Assembly (NCBI GenBank): GCA_937952155.1
Contig: CALFYH010000449.1
Span: 1-54,435 of the forward strand
Length of the DNA: 54,435 bases
Origin: an uncultured Saprospiraceae bacterium
Lineage (GTDB): Bacteria > Bacteroidota > Bacteroidia > Chitinophagales > Saprospiraceae
Direction: 5' to 3'
The notes under the pieces are model-generated. The model had not been told where the DNA came from. It searched no databases and saw nothing but the letters and a program-made list of their open reading frames with translations. Below, in pieces: positions 1 through 7,675 of the stretch. Numbering within the stretch: position 1 is the first letter of the stretch; the number at the start of each line of letters is the position of its first letter. A program made the position numbers and the translations under genes.

Positions 1-14
1 TGCTCTTCCGATCT
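1..14. other. Illumina adapter remnant at contig edge
   Basis: The first 14 bases, TGCTCTTCCGATCT, equal the 3' end of the TruSeq index-side (P7) adapter; the T before GCTCTTCCGATCT fits the index side rather than the universal side. Genomic sequence probably begins at base 15. It is an untrimmed assembly artefact, so nothing biological should be read from it. Confidence 0.93.
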
Positions 15-31
15 AAGCAGGACAAAAGTAG

Positions 32-39
32 TATATTTG
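32..39 (+). promoter_or_regulatory. -7 promoter box of the glycosyltransferase operon
   Basis: TATATTTG matches the Bacteroidota -7 consensus TAnnTTTG, 25 bases before the first glycosyltransferase start. The matching -33 element would fall in or next to the adapter sequence, so it cannot be checked. Confidence 0.55.
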
Positions 40-64
40 GCCCAAATAAAAAACAAGAAAAACC

Positions 65-754
65 TTGAGCGTGGTCATCGATGTCATCATTCCTGTGTAC
101 AATGAAGAAAATTCTATAGGAAAAGTGATTGCCGAAATACCCAAGGCATGGGTTAGAAACATCTTAGTGTGTAATAATGGTAGTACTGATTTTACTGCAA
201 AAAAGGCGTCAGATGCAGGTGCTATAGTATTGGACGAACCAAAAAAAGGTTATGGTAATGCCTGCTTAAAAGGAATGGAATACATCGCAAATACTGGAAA
301 TTATCCAGATATTGTTGTATTTCTTGATGGAGATTATTCTGATTATCCAGAAGAAATGGTTGATATTGTGCAGCCAATTATCAAAGATAATGTTGACTTG
401 GTAATTGGTTCGCGTGCATTGGGCAATATGGAAGCAGGCGCTATGATGCCACAACAAATTTTTGGAAATTGGCTGACAACTACATTGATTCGCTGGCTAT
501 ATAATTACCATTTTACAGACTTAGGTCCCTTCAGGGCAATCCAATATAAAAGCCTGATAGATATACAAATGCAAGATAAAACCTTTGGTTGGACTGTAGA
601 AATGCAAGTGAAAGCTGCAAAACTGAAGTTAAAAACATGTGAAGTTCCTGTCCGCTATCGTAAGAGAATCGGCGTATCTAAGGTTTCAGGAACAGTAAAA
701 GGCACCTTGCTTGCCGGGCATAAAATTTTATGGACAATATTTAAGTTGATTTGA
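65..754 (+). CDS. Family 2 glycosyltransferase (dolichol-phosphate-mannose-synthase-like)
   Basis: A 229-residue soluble GT-A enzyme expected to move a sugar from a nucleotide donor to a lipid or glycan acceptor at the inner membrane face. The N-terminus shows the family 2 start (IPVYNEENSIGKVI), followed near residue 88 by the acidic DGDYSD motif that replaces the usual DxD, and PFRAIQYKSL in the acceptor half. There is no long hydrophobic segment. The start is TTG at 65; GTG at 71 is the alternative and no ATG is available upstream of the conserved region. The stop lies two bases before the next gene, so the three glycosyltransferases form one operon. Donor and acceptor cannot be told from sequence. 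Confidence 0.88.
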   Translation: MSVVIDVIIPVYNEENSIGKVIAEIPKAWVRNILVCNNGSTDFTAKKASDAGAIVLDEPKKGYGNACLKGMEYIANTGNYPDIVVFLDGDYSDYPEEMVDIVQPIIKDNVDLVIGSRALGNMEAGAMMPQQIFGNWLTTTLIRWLYNYHFTDLGPFRAIQYKSLIDIQMQDKTFGWTVEMQVKAAKLKLKTCEVPVRYRKRIGVSKVSGTVKGTLLAGHKILWTIFKLI

Positions 755-756
755 AG

Positions 757-2244
757 ATGGAGATCGTATTGACATCAGGCTATATTTTATTTGGGATTTA
801 TATTGTGACTTTGGTTTATATTACCATATTTTGCCTTTTACAATTGCATCTATTATATAAATACCTCCAGGGAAACCGAAATCCAAACATTCCGCACCAT
901 AAGGAAGAAGATGTTTATCCAATGGTAACTATCCAACTTCCTGTTTATAATGAAAAGTATGTTATAGAAAGACTTATCGACAATATCGTGCGCCTAGATT
1001 ATCCAAAAACCAAAATGGAAATTCAGATTTTGGATGATTCAACTGACGATACTGTAGAAATCACTAAACGAAAAGTTGAAGAATATAGAAATCAAGGTTT
1101 TGATATACAATGTATTGCTAGGACAGACAGAACTGGTTTTAAAGCTGGTGCCTTAAAAGATGCTATGTCAATAGCAAATGGGGAATTTATTGCAATTTTT
1201 GATGCTGATTTTTTACCGAGACCTGATTTTCTAAAAAAGACAATGCCTGCATTTGATGATCCGAAAACCGGTGTCGTGCAGACCCGTTGGGAACACATAA
1301 ACCAAAACCACTCCATCTTGACAGAGTTGCAAGCATTTCAGCTCAATGTACATTTTACAATAGAACAAAAAGGTAGATATAATGCGGACTATTTTCTTCA
1401 ATTCAATGGTACTGCAGGTATTTGGCGTAAATCATGTATCGAAGATGCAGGCGGCTGGGAGGCAGATACACTTACAGAAGATCTTGACCTAAGTTATCGT
1501 GCACAATTAAAAAACTGGAAGATCAAATTTCTAGAAGATGTCACTGCACCTGCAGAATTGCCAGCTGAAATCAATGGCCTCAAATCCCAACAATTCAGAT
1601 GGATGAAAGGTGGCGCAGAAACGGCCAAAAAATTGCTTCCGTTGATTTGGTCTTCAAAAATCTCTAGCGTCAGAAAAATCCAAGCTACAAGTCATCTGCT
1701 GTCAAGTTCGATTTTTATTTTTGTTTTTATCCTAGGTGTATTTAGTGTCCCACTCATGTTTTTCATCAAACCATTGGGCATTGAAATGGAAAAATTGACG
1801 ATGTTTATGGTTTCGTTTATGAGTGTGATGATTGTGTATTTTATTGCTAATGTAAGTATTGCATGGCCAAAACAAAATAAAATCTGGATGATACTAAAAT
1901 TCATATTTATTTTTCCTGTTTTTTTATCGTTATCAATGGGTTTGGCATTTCACAATTCACTTGCCGTAATCGAAGGATTTTTAAGCAAAAAATCCCCATT
2001 TGTTAGAACTCCTAAATTTGGTATCACTAAAAAAGGAGAATCAGTTTCAAAAGGCCAATATTTTAATGCAAAAATTGACTGGGTTTCAGTAGGTGAAGGT
2101 GCATTGAGCCTCTATTTTATTGGAGCAATCCTCATTGGTTGGAATTATGGCCTCAAAGACTTTTTTATCTTACATGGCATGTTAGCTGTCGGTTATCTGA
2201 CCCTATTTTATTATGCAATTGAAGGAAGATTTTTCAAAAACTAA
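757..2244 (+). CDS. Membrane processive glycosyltransferase, cellulose-synthase-like
   Basis: About 495 residues with an N-terminal membrane helix, a cytoplasmic GT2 domain and four or so C-terminal helices, the layout of cellulose-synthase-like enzymes that polymerise or transfer sugars at the membrane. Visible motifs in order are LPVYNEKYV, ILDDSTDD, FDADF, TEDLDLSYR and the QxxRW motif in QQFRWMKG. ATG at 757 is preferred over an in-frame TTG at 751 because the upstream gene stops at 754. The 3' end overlaps the start of the third gene by 32 bases, which suggests translational coupling. The product could be a surface polysaccharide or a glucosyl lipid. Confidence 0.88.
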   Translation: MEIVLTSGYILFGIYIVTLVYITIFCLLQLHLLYKYLQGNRNPNIPHHKEEDVYPMVTIQLPVYNEKYVIERLIDNIVRLDYPKTKMEIQILDDSTDDTVEITKRKVEEYRNQGFDIQCIARTDRTGFKAGALKDAMSIANGEFIAIFDADFLPRPDFLKKTMPAFDDPKTGVVQTRWEHINQNHSILTELQAFQLNVHFTIEQKGRYNADYFLQFNGTAGIWRKSCIEDAGGWEADTLTEDLDLSYRAQLKNWKIKFLEDVTAPAELPAEINGLKSQQFRWMKGGAETAKKLLPLIWSSKISSVRKIQATSHLLSSSIFIFVFILGVFSVPLMFFIKPLGIEMEKLTMFMVSFMSVMIVYFIANVSIAWPKQNKIWMILKFIFIFPVFLSLSMGLAFHNSLAVIEGFLSKKSPFVRTPKFGITKKGESVSKGQYFNAKIDWVSVGEGALSLYFIGAILIGWNYGLKDFFILHGMLAVGYLTLFYYAIEGRFFKN

Positions 2245-3544
2245 ACTGGCTATCTACTTGCCATTTATCGTACTCGCCTCATGCTTGTGGTATGTGGCAT
2301 ACAATTTTGACCAAAATGATTTTTTTTATATCTTACCATTTTATACACTTGCATTTGGTGCTTGGATATTTGTGATGCGTGGAAATCTTCACACTACCCA
2401 AATACTATGGATGGGCATGCTTTTGCGTTTAGGTCTTATAGGTAGTTTTCCAGCACTTTCAGATGATATTTATAGGTTTTTTTGGGATGGCACTTTGATT
2501 GTCCAAAGGATATCACCGTATGGTTTATTGCCTTCCGATGTGGTTTCAATGGGAATACCCAATTTGGATCTCTCACTACATAACCAATTAAACTCTCCTA
2601 AGTATTTTACCATTTATCCACCAATAAATCAACTGTATTTTGCCTTGGGAAGTATTGCAAAAAATATTTCTTTGGCAACTGTGATTATGAAGTGTCTCAT
2701 TATCTTGACAGAAGTAATCGGTTATATTTTTATCATAAAGATCTTAAAACAAAACGGGCTCAAACCAATACTTTCTTCCCTTTATTTTTTGAATCCTTTG
2801 GTAATAATAGAAGGAAGCGGAAATCTACATTTCGAAGTTGTAATGATACCATTTCTATGTATTTCAATATATTATGTATTTAACAATAAACCAATATATG
2901 GGGCACTATGGATGGCAATAAGTATTGGAGTGAAATTATTACCACTCATGATCCTACCCTATTTTTGGTTTAACATGGGTAAAAAGGATCGAAATGTATT
3001 TTTTGGAAGCTTAATATTGTTTTGTACGCTGATATTCTTACCATTAATAGCTAGTATTGGAGGCACTTCTTTTATGTCCAGTGTAGATTTATATTTTCGA
3101 AAATTTGAGTTCAATGCGAGTATATATTATTTGTTTAGGTATCTTGGTCAACAAATAAGTGGCTATAACCTTATTCGATACATAGGTCCTGCATTAGTTG
3201 TGATAACCTTAGGTAGCAATTTATTTTTGGCATCATCAAAAATTAAATATACGTTCCGTAATTTTGCGAGATATGGGCTGATTTCTTGGTCAATTTATCT
3301 GCTTTTGGCCACAACTGTTCATCCTTGGTACGTTATAACTATTTTGTTTTTTAGCATCTTTACTAATATAAAATATCCATCGATCTGGACATATTTAATA
3401 TTTATATCATACGTAAATTATAGTTATCCTAAATATTATGAAAATTTATGGTGGATATTCTTTGAATACGTAGTTCTATTCATTTTTATAATAGTTGAAT
3501 GCAAACATTCTATTCTACATATAAAAAAAAGAGATATTGCCTAA
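2213..3544 (+). CDS. Polytopic GT-C mannosyltransferase-like protein
   Basis: A 443-residue integral membrane protein with about ten hydrophobic helices. The first loop carries SDDIYRFFWDG followed by ISPYG, and a further loop has YPPINQLYF; this pattern is typical of polyprenol-phosphate-dependent mannosyltransferase-like proteins (GT87/MptA-MptB type), where the loop acidic residues are thought to be catalytic. It overlaps the preceding GT2 gene by 32 bases in another frame. Together the three genes look like a short pathway that makes a lipid-linked sugar, extends it and attaches a residue on the periplasmic side. The exact substrate is unknown. Confidence 0.75.
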   Translation: MQLKEDFSKTKLAIYLPFIVLASCLWYVAYNFDQNDFFYILPFYTLAFGAWIFVMRGNLHTTQILWMGMLLRLGLIGSFPALSDDIYRFFWDGTLIVQRISPYGLLPSDVVSMGIPNLDLSLHNQLNSPKYFTIYPPINQLYFALGSIAKNISLATVIMKCLIILTEVIGYIFIIKILKQNGLKPILSSLYFLNPLVIIEGSGNLHFEVVMIPFLCISIYYVFNNKPIYGALWMAISIGVKLLPLMILPYFWFNMGKKDRNVFFGSLILFCTLIFLPLIASIGGTSFMSSVDLYFRKFEFNASIYYLFRYLGQQISGYNLIRYIGPALVVITLGSNLFLASSKIKYTFRNFARYGLISWSIYLLLATTVHPWYVITILFFSIFTNIKYPSIWTYLIFISYVNYSYPKYYENLWWIFFEYVVLFIFIIVECKHSILHIKKRDIA

Positions 3545-3558
3545 ACGATATCCCTTTT
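3523..3558. terminator. Imperfect bidirectional hairpin terminator
   Basis: An A-rich run and GAGATATTGC pair with GATATCCC and a T run, with one mismatch and wobble pairs. The stem includes the stop codon of the upstream glycosyltransferase and lies between two convergent genes, so it could end transcripts from both sides. Confidence 0.5.
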
Positions 3559-3591
3559 TCATTATAAACTTATTCTCGTTTTGTCTATAAA

Positions 3592-4929
3592 TCAGAAACA
3601 ATCCATATCAATCCTTGATTGAATATCAGCGTTTGGATAGCATAAACCTGATGGCAAACTCTGTGGAACAAATCTTTTTAGTTTTGGATCATATAGACCG
3701 TTTACTAAAAAAGCTTCAAGGGCATTAATTTCATCCAAAGATAGATGCAAAGGCTTGAACCGTTCATCCAATTGAGATTCAGGAACATTATTATTTTCTC
3801 TTATTGCTTTATTTTTGTAAACCAACACATCTTTTACAGATCTGAAGCTTGATCCATGTCCATAAAATGGCGAATCTTTTAAATTATATAATTGCGGGAC
3901 TTTAAATTTAAAATTGTCTTCAGGATTTTTTGTAAATCCACCTCTGCCAAGGTTTGCTGGATCATTTGGCTTTGTTTTGACTGTCGGCTCAGGACAATCA
4001 ACCAAGTCTCCCATACCAATTGCAGCAAATTGCATACTATTCAGAGCAGGCCCGCTATGGCAACTCACGCATTGAGCCTTCCCGAAAAACAAAATTGCTC
4101 CTTGCTTTTCTTGCTCACTTAGGGCATTAAGGTTTCCTCGAAGATACTCCTGAAAAGGAGCTTTATTGCTCAATAATGTTCTCTCATAAGCTGCAATCGC
4201 TAAGCCAGCAGTAAATTTTGTATATCGTTCTTGTACAGGAACCTCTGGAAATACCACATCAAACAAGTTTCTGTATGCTCCCATTTTCAATATCTCTTCA
4301 TTAATATTCAGCCTATGCACCGACATACCCGCAATTGCTTGGGTCTCCAAACCTTCAAATCCTAGCTTATTTGTAGCAATTGGTGTACCTTCGACCCAAT
4401 TTGATTCAGTACCTTTGTTTAAATGCGTTGCGCCAAATTGGCCATTCCAAAGTTGGTTTGGTTGGTATGCACCATTCATTGCGGATGGAGATCTTACTGG
4501 TTGAACATCTACATCGATTAGCAGAGATGCTGGTGTTCTTCCCTCACCTCTTAGTCCAAATCCAACTCCACCTTCTCCGATACCTTGGAAAGTTCCTGCT
4601 TGAAAACCAGCGGCAGCATGATGACAAGACGCACAGGAAAATGTTTTCTTGTTTCCAGGCTCTTTTGCATCAATAGACAATGCTGTCTCATGAAAAAGAA
4701 AACCACCTAAGGCAACCTTTTCTTTTGTAATTGGGTTTTTGGGGTCTTGCGGTATTAGATCAAACTGTGACGATTCGGGCAACACAAAATCATTTAAACC
4801 GCCATTAGAATTTAAGGCTTGACGCAATAGTGAATCCGTATCGCTAGATTCAGATATTGGGTCAGAAGAACATGCTAAAAATGAGATAGCAAATGTGATA
4901 ACAAATAGATATCCAAATAAATTTTTCAT
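3592..4929 (-). CDS. Di-haem cytochrome c peroxidase / MauG-family lipoprotein
   Basis: A 445-residue exported protein with a lipoprotein signal peptide (FLACSSD, lipid Cys at residue 20) and two CxxCH haem sites: CASCH at residues 99-103 and CVSCH near residue 287. Two c-type haems in about 400 residues is the pattern of bacterial cytochrome c peroxidase and MauG relatives, which reduce hydrogen peroxide or oxidise a partner in the periplasm. ALGGFLFHETALS ahead of the first haem is the usual N-terminal signature. It stands alone, convergent with the glycosyltransferase operon. Whether it is a true peroxidase or a MauG-like oxidase cannot be decided from sequence. Confidence 0.9.
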   Translation of the reverse strand: MKNLFGYLFVITFAISFLACSSDPISESSDTDSLLRQALNSNGGLNDFVLPESSQFDLIPQDPKNPITKEKVALGGFLFHETALSIDAKEPGNKKTFSCASCHHAAAGFQAGTFQGIGEGGVGFGLRGEGRTPASLLIDVDVQPVRSPSAMNGAYQPNQLWNGQFGATHLNKGTESNWVEGTPIATNKLGFEGLETQAIAGMSVHRLNINEEILKMGAYRNLFDVVFPEVPVQERYTKFTAGLAIAAYERTLLSNKAPFQEYLRGNLNALSEQEKQGAILFFGKAQCVSCHSGPALNSMQFAAIGMGDLVDCPEPTVKTKPNDPANLGRGGFTKNPEDNFKFKVPQLYNLKDSPFYGHGSSFRSVKDVLVYKNKAIRENNNVPESQLDERFKPLHLSLDEINALEAFLVNGLYDPKLKRFVPQSLPSGLCYPNADIQSRIDMDCF

Positions 4930-5274
4930 TGGGCATTGAGATTAAAATTAAAAATATCGAAACTATATGGAATACAACAAAATATATGCCATTTTTTCAA
5001 TACATGTATTATACTGATTTTTCGATATTTATATATATTATTTATTGAATACCACTCTAAAATTTGGATTTATTTGAGATAATTTGGAAATGATTGAATT
5101 TATTACTTTGATTGCCATTTTGACATGTGGTACTGAATTTTGAAAAATATTGTCAGTAATAAATGCACAATACCTGCACAATTGGCAGATTTTTACAATT
5201 GGCACATTTCGTGATAAATAAGAGTGTTAATATATTTAATCATTTATATTCAAAAATTAAAATTCAGATATTAT
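4930..5274. other. Intergenic region upstream of groESL
   Basis: 345 bases between divergent genes, with no convincing ORF. It contains a perfect 12-base palindrome AATACATGTATT at 4999-5010, a repeated TGCACAAT at 5164-5171 and 5175-5182, and a repeated ACAATTGGCA at 5178-5187 and 5195-5204. No clear TAnnTTTG box precedes groES, which suggests that a non-housekeeping promoter or a regulator governs it. Confidence 0.6.
5164..5230 (+). promoter_or_regulatory. Repeated operator-like sequences before groES
   Basis: TGCACAAT occurs twice 11 bases apart and ACAATTGGCA twice 17 bases apart. A loose dyad, TTGGCACAT (5199-5207) and GAGTGTTAA (5222-5230), resembles CIRCE half-sites but has a 14-base spacer instead of 9. 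The cluster ends 44 bases before the groES start, a likely place for heat-shock control. Confidence 0.35.
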
Positions 5275-5538
5275 ATGAAACCAATTAATGACAGAGTAGT
5301 CGTAAAACCAGCTCCGGCTGAAACGAAAACAGCAGGAGGTATAATCATTCCAGAAACTGCTCAAGAAAAACCACAAAGAGGAACCGTGGTGGCAGTTGGG
5401 CCAGGTAAAGAAGGTATTGCACTGACAGTAAAAGAAGGAGATGTTGTATTATACGGAAAGTATGCAGGGCAGGAAATCAAGCATCAAGGTGAAGATTTTT
5501 TGATCATGAGAGAGGATGATATCTTGGTTATTCTATAA
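5275..5538 (+). CDS. groES: Co-chaperonin GroES
   Basis: 87 residues, close to the usual family length. The protein caps the GroEL ring and closes the folding chamber in the cytoplasm. It starts MKPINDRVVVKP and has the mobile loop ETKTAGGIIIPETAQEKPQ that contacts GroEL, followed by RGTVVAVGPG and the C-terminal GEDFLIMREDDILVIL. ATG at 5275 is chosen over an upstream non-ATG extension because this Met aligns with the family start. groEL follows 41 bases downstream in the conserved order, so both are made from one transcript. Confidence 0.97.
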   Translation: MKPINDRVVVKPAPAETKTAGGIIIPETAQEKPQRGTVVAVGPGKEGIALTVKEGDVVLYGKYAGQEIKHQGEDFLIMREDDILVIL

Positions 5539-5579
5539 TAACAATTATTTATTTATTAAAAATTTAAAAAAGGTAAAAA

Positions 5580-7217
5580 ATGGCTAAAATAGTTAGCTTT
5601 GATACAGAAGCGAGAGTAAAATTAAAATCAGGTATTGACCAATTGTCTAATGCAGTAAAAGTAACTTTAGGACCTAAGGGAAGAAATGTAGTAATCCAGA
5701 AGAGCTTCGGAGCACCAGTCATCACTAAAGACGGTGTCACGGTAGCGAAAGAAATCGAACTAGAAGATGCGATCGAAAACATGGGTGCACAGATGGTAAA
5801 AGAAGTAGCGTCAAAAACCGCGGACATTGCTGGTGATGGAACTACAACTGCTACAGTATTGGCACAAGCTATGGTCAATGCAGGAATGAAATATGTAACT
5901 GCTGGTGCCAATCCCATGGATCTTAAAAGAGGAATCGACAAGGCTGTTACAGCGGTCATTGCTGATCTTAAATCTCAAAGTGAGAATGTTGGCTCAGATT
6001 TTGAAAAAATCAAACAGGTTGCATCTATTTCAGCTAACAATGATCCTGCAATCGGTACGCTTATTGCTGATGCCATGAAAAAGGTGAGTATTCATGGTGT
6101 AATTTCTGTCGAAGAAGCAAAAGGAACAGAAACTGAAGTAAAGCAAGTTATGGGCATGCAGTTTGACAGAGGCTATTTATCTCCATACTTCATTACCAAC
6201 ACTGAGAATATGACTACGGAATATGACAATCCGTTGATCTTGATCCACGATAAAAAGATTTCTAATGTACAAGAGATCGTTCCGATTTTGGAAAAAACAG
6301 TTCAGACTGGACGTCCATTATTGATCATCGCTGAAGATGTAGATAGTCAAGCATTGGGTACACTTGTGGTCAATAGATTGAGAGCAGGTCTTAAGATCGT
6401 TGCTGTAAAAGCACCTGGTTTCGGAGATAGAAGAAAAGCCATGTTGGAAGATATCGCTATCTTGACTGGTGGTGTAGTAATCTCTGAAGAAAAAGGCCTC
6501 AAACTTGAAACAACATCTTTAGAAGACTTAGGACAAGCTGAAAAAATTACTGTTGATAAAGATAATACAATTATTGTTGGTAACGATAAAACAAAAACTG
6601 AAGTAAATGCAAGGATTAAAATGATTTTGGCACAAATTGCTGAATCAACATCCGAGTACGACAAAGAGAAGTTACAGGAAAGAAAAGCTAAATTAGCAGA
6701 TGGTGTAGCTATTCTTTACGTAGGTGCTGCCACTGAAGTTGAAATGAAAGAGAAAAAAGACAGAGTAGATGATGCATTGCACGCTACACGAGCAGCTGTC
6801 GAAGAAGGTATCGTAGCTGGTGGTGGTGTAGCTTTAGTAAGAGCTATCTCTAGCTTGACAGACCTTAAAGGTGTAAATGAAGACGAAAACTTAGGTATCC
6901 TTATCGTCAAGAAAGCACTTGAATCTCCACTTAGAACCATTGCAGAAAATGCAGGTGTTGATGGTTCTGTAGTATTGCAAGAAGTAGCAAAAGCAAAAGG
7001 TGCCAATGGTTACAATGCAAGAACAGATCAGTACGAAGATCTTAAGAAAGCTGGTGTTATTGATCCTACAAAGGTAACAAGAGTAGCACTCGAAAATGCA
7101 GGTTCTATCGCTTCTATGGTATTGACCACAGAGTGTGTGATATCAGATAAAAAAGAAGAAGGTGGCGCAGGTCATGGTCATCCACCTATGGGTGGCGGCA
7201 TGGGCGGCATGATGTAA
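5580..7217 (+). CDS. groEL: Chaperonin GroEL
   Basis: 545 residues, full length for the 60-kDa chaperonin that folds proteins in a double heptameric ring driven by ATP. Visible signatures include KVTLGPKGRNVVIQKSFG near the nucleotide site, AGDGTTTATVLA for ATP binding and hydrolysis, the apical GYLSPYFITN, and the GGM-rich tail GGGMGGMM. It follows groES and ends at a strong hairpin terminator. No truncation or unusual residue is seen. Confidence 0.98.
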   Translation: MAKIVSFDTEARVKLKSGIDQLSNAVKVTLGPKGRNVVIQKSFGAPVITKDGVTVAKEIELEDAIENMGAQMVKEVASKTADIAGDGTTTATVLAQAMVNAGMKYVTAGANPMDLKRGIDKAVTAVIADLKSQSENVGSDFEKIKQVASISANNDPAIGTLIADAMKKVSIHGVISVEEAKGTETEVKQVMGMQFDRGYLSPYFITNTENMTTEYDNPLILIHDKKISNVQEIVPILEKTVQTGRPLLIIAEDVDSQALGTLVVNRLRAGLKIVAVKAPGFGDRRKAMLEDIAILTGGVVISEEKGLKLETTSLEDLGQAEKITVDKDNTIIVGNDKTKTEVNARIKMILAQIAESTSEYDKEKLQERKAKLADGVAILYVGAATEVEMKEKKDRVDDALHATRAAVEEGIVAGGGVALVRAISSLTDLKGVNEDENLGILIVKKALESPLRTIAENAGVDGSVVLQEVAKAKGANGYNARTDQYEDLKKAGVIDPTKVTRVALENAGSIASMVLTTECVISDKKEEGGAGHGHPPMGGGMGGMM

Positions 7218-7243
7218 GATATTGCTTCCTAAAAGCAAAGAAG

Positions 7244-7275
7244 AGCCTTGTAGTGCAGACTGCAGGGCTTTTTTT
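7244..7275 (+). terminator. Rho-independent terminator of groESL
   Basis: AGCCTTGTAGT and ACTGCAGGGCT form an 11-pair stem (two G-U pairs) with a GCAG loop, followed by seven T. It lies 26 bases after the groEL stop. Confidence 0.9.
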
Positions 7276-7319
7276 ATATTTGGTGTAAACCAATTTAAGT
7301 GAAAAAGATTTATCTAAAT

Positions 7320-7430
7320 TTATCGATTGCAGATTTCCGCTATTGGAAAATAATCGAAAAAGGCATTGCAAGTACCTTCATTTATCATATAACCGATTAC
7401 GCATTCTGCAATAATATTTCCTTGAAGCAT
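7320..7430 (-). CDS. Possible small ORF or gene remnant
   Basis: A 36-residue reading frame beginning MLQGNIIAECVIGYM and ending AFFDYFPIAEICNR, not long enough to be listed by most gene finders. The composition (three Cys, hydrophobic core, mixed charges) looks more protein-like than random AT-rich sequence, and the frame stays open upstream of the Met for about 18 more codons, up to and into the first palindrome. It might be the 3' remnant of a gene interrupted by the neighbouring palindrome-ATPase unit, or chance. No family is recognised. Confidence 0.2.
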   Translation of the reverse strand: MLQGNIIAECVIGYMINEGTCNAFFDYFPIAEICNR

Positions 7431-7467
7431 ATTAGAAATCAAGCCTTCTTTTGTATTAATTTCAATA

Positions 7468-7518
7468 ATGAATAACAGCCATAACTAACTAAATATATAT
7501 GTTATGGCTATTATTCAT
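7468..7518. repeat. Palindromic hairpin repeat 1
   Basis: Left arm 7468-7485 (ATGAATAACAGCCATAAC) pairs with 7501-7518 at 17 of 18 positions; the 15-base loop is AT-only except for one C. It lies about 190 bases after the groEL terminator and has no T run, so it is not a typical terminator. Confidence 0.9.
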
Positions 7519-7520
7519 AA

Positions 7521-7580
7521 AATTATATAACAGCCACAACTAATTAATAATATGGTTTGTGGCTGTTATTTATTATAATT
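7521..7580. repeat. Palindromic hairpin repeat 2
   Basis: Core arms 7527-7539 (ATAACAGCCACAA) and 7557-7569 pair at 13 of 13 positions. A second outer helix, AATTATA with TATAATT (7521-7527 and 7574-7580), can form with a short bulge. Compared with repeat 1, T-A has become C-G in both arms (CCATAA to CCACAA, TTATGG to TTGTGG). Confidence 0.9.
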
Positions 7581-7583
7581 AAA

Positions 7584-7626
7584 CACAGCCATAACTACAA
7601 TAAAATACCATTTATGGCTTCCATTC
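7584..7626. repeat. Degenerate palindromic repeat 3
   Basis: Arms AGCCATAA (7587-7594) and TTATGGCT (7612-7619) pair perfectly over 8 bases, but the outer part no longer pairs. It ends just before the candidate -33 element of the ATPase promoter, so it could act as an operator for that gene. Confidence 0.75.
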
Positions 7627-7650
7627 ACTTGAAAATATAAAAGACTATTG

Positions 7651-7658
7651 TATATTTG
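7651..7658 (+). promoter_or_regulatory. -7 promoter box of the ATPase gene
   Basis: TATATTTG matches TAnnTTTG, 17 bases before the ATG. CTTG at 7628-7631 can serve as the -33 element with a 19-base spacer. The implied leader is about 10 bases. Confidence 0.75.
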
Positions 7659-7675
7659 CCATAAAATATATAAAC

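Noticed and set aside
4380..4676. 98-codon frame antisense to the cytochrome c peroxidase
   Set aside because: Antisense shadow of a gene with two intact haem motifs; no independent support.
5199..5230. CIRCE element for HrcA upstream of groES
   Set aside because: Half-sites match only in part (TTGGCACAT and GAGTGTTAA) and the spacer is 14 bases rather than 9. Kept only as a loose resemblance.
5564..5959. 131-codon frame on the minus strand opposite groEL
   Set aside because: A shadow of the highly constrained groEL sequence, without promoter or family match.
7186..7371. 61-codon minus-strand frame spanning the end of groEL and its terminator
   Set aside because: It runs through the terminator hairpin and the antisense of groEL's GGM tail; no sign of coding.
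7468..7626. Three similar repeats in a row suggested a CRISPR array
   Set aside because: Each repeat is itself a palindrome with a variable loop, spacing is irregular, the units diverge, and no cas gene is near. Two more copies lie beyond the ATPase.
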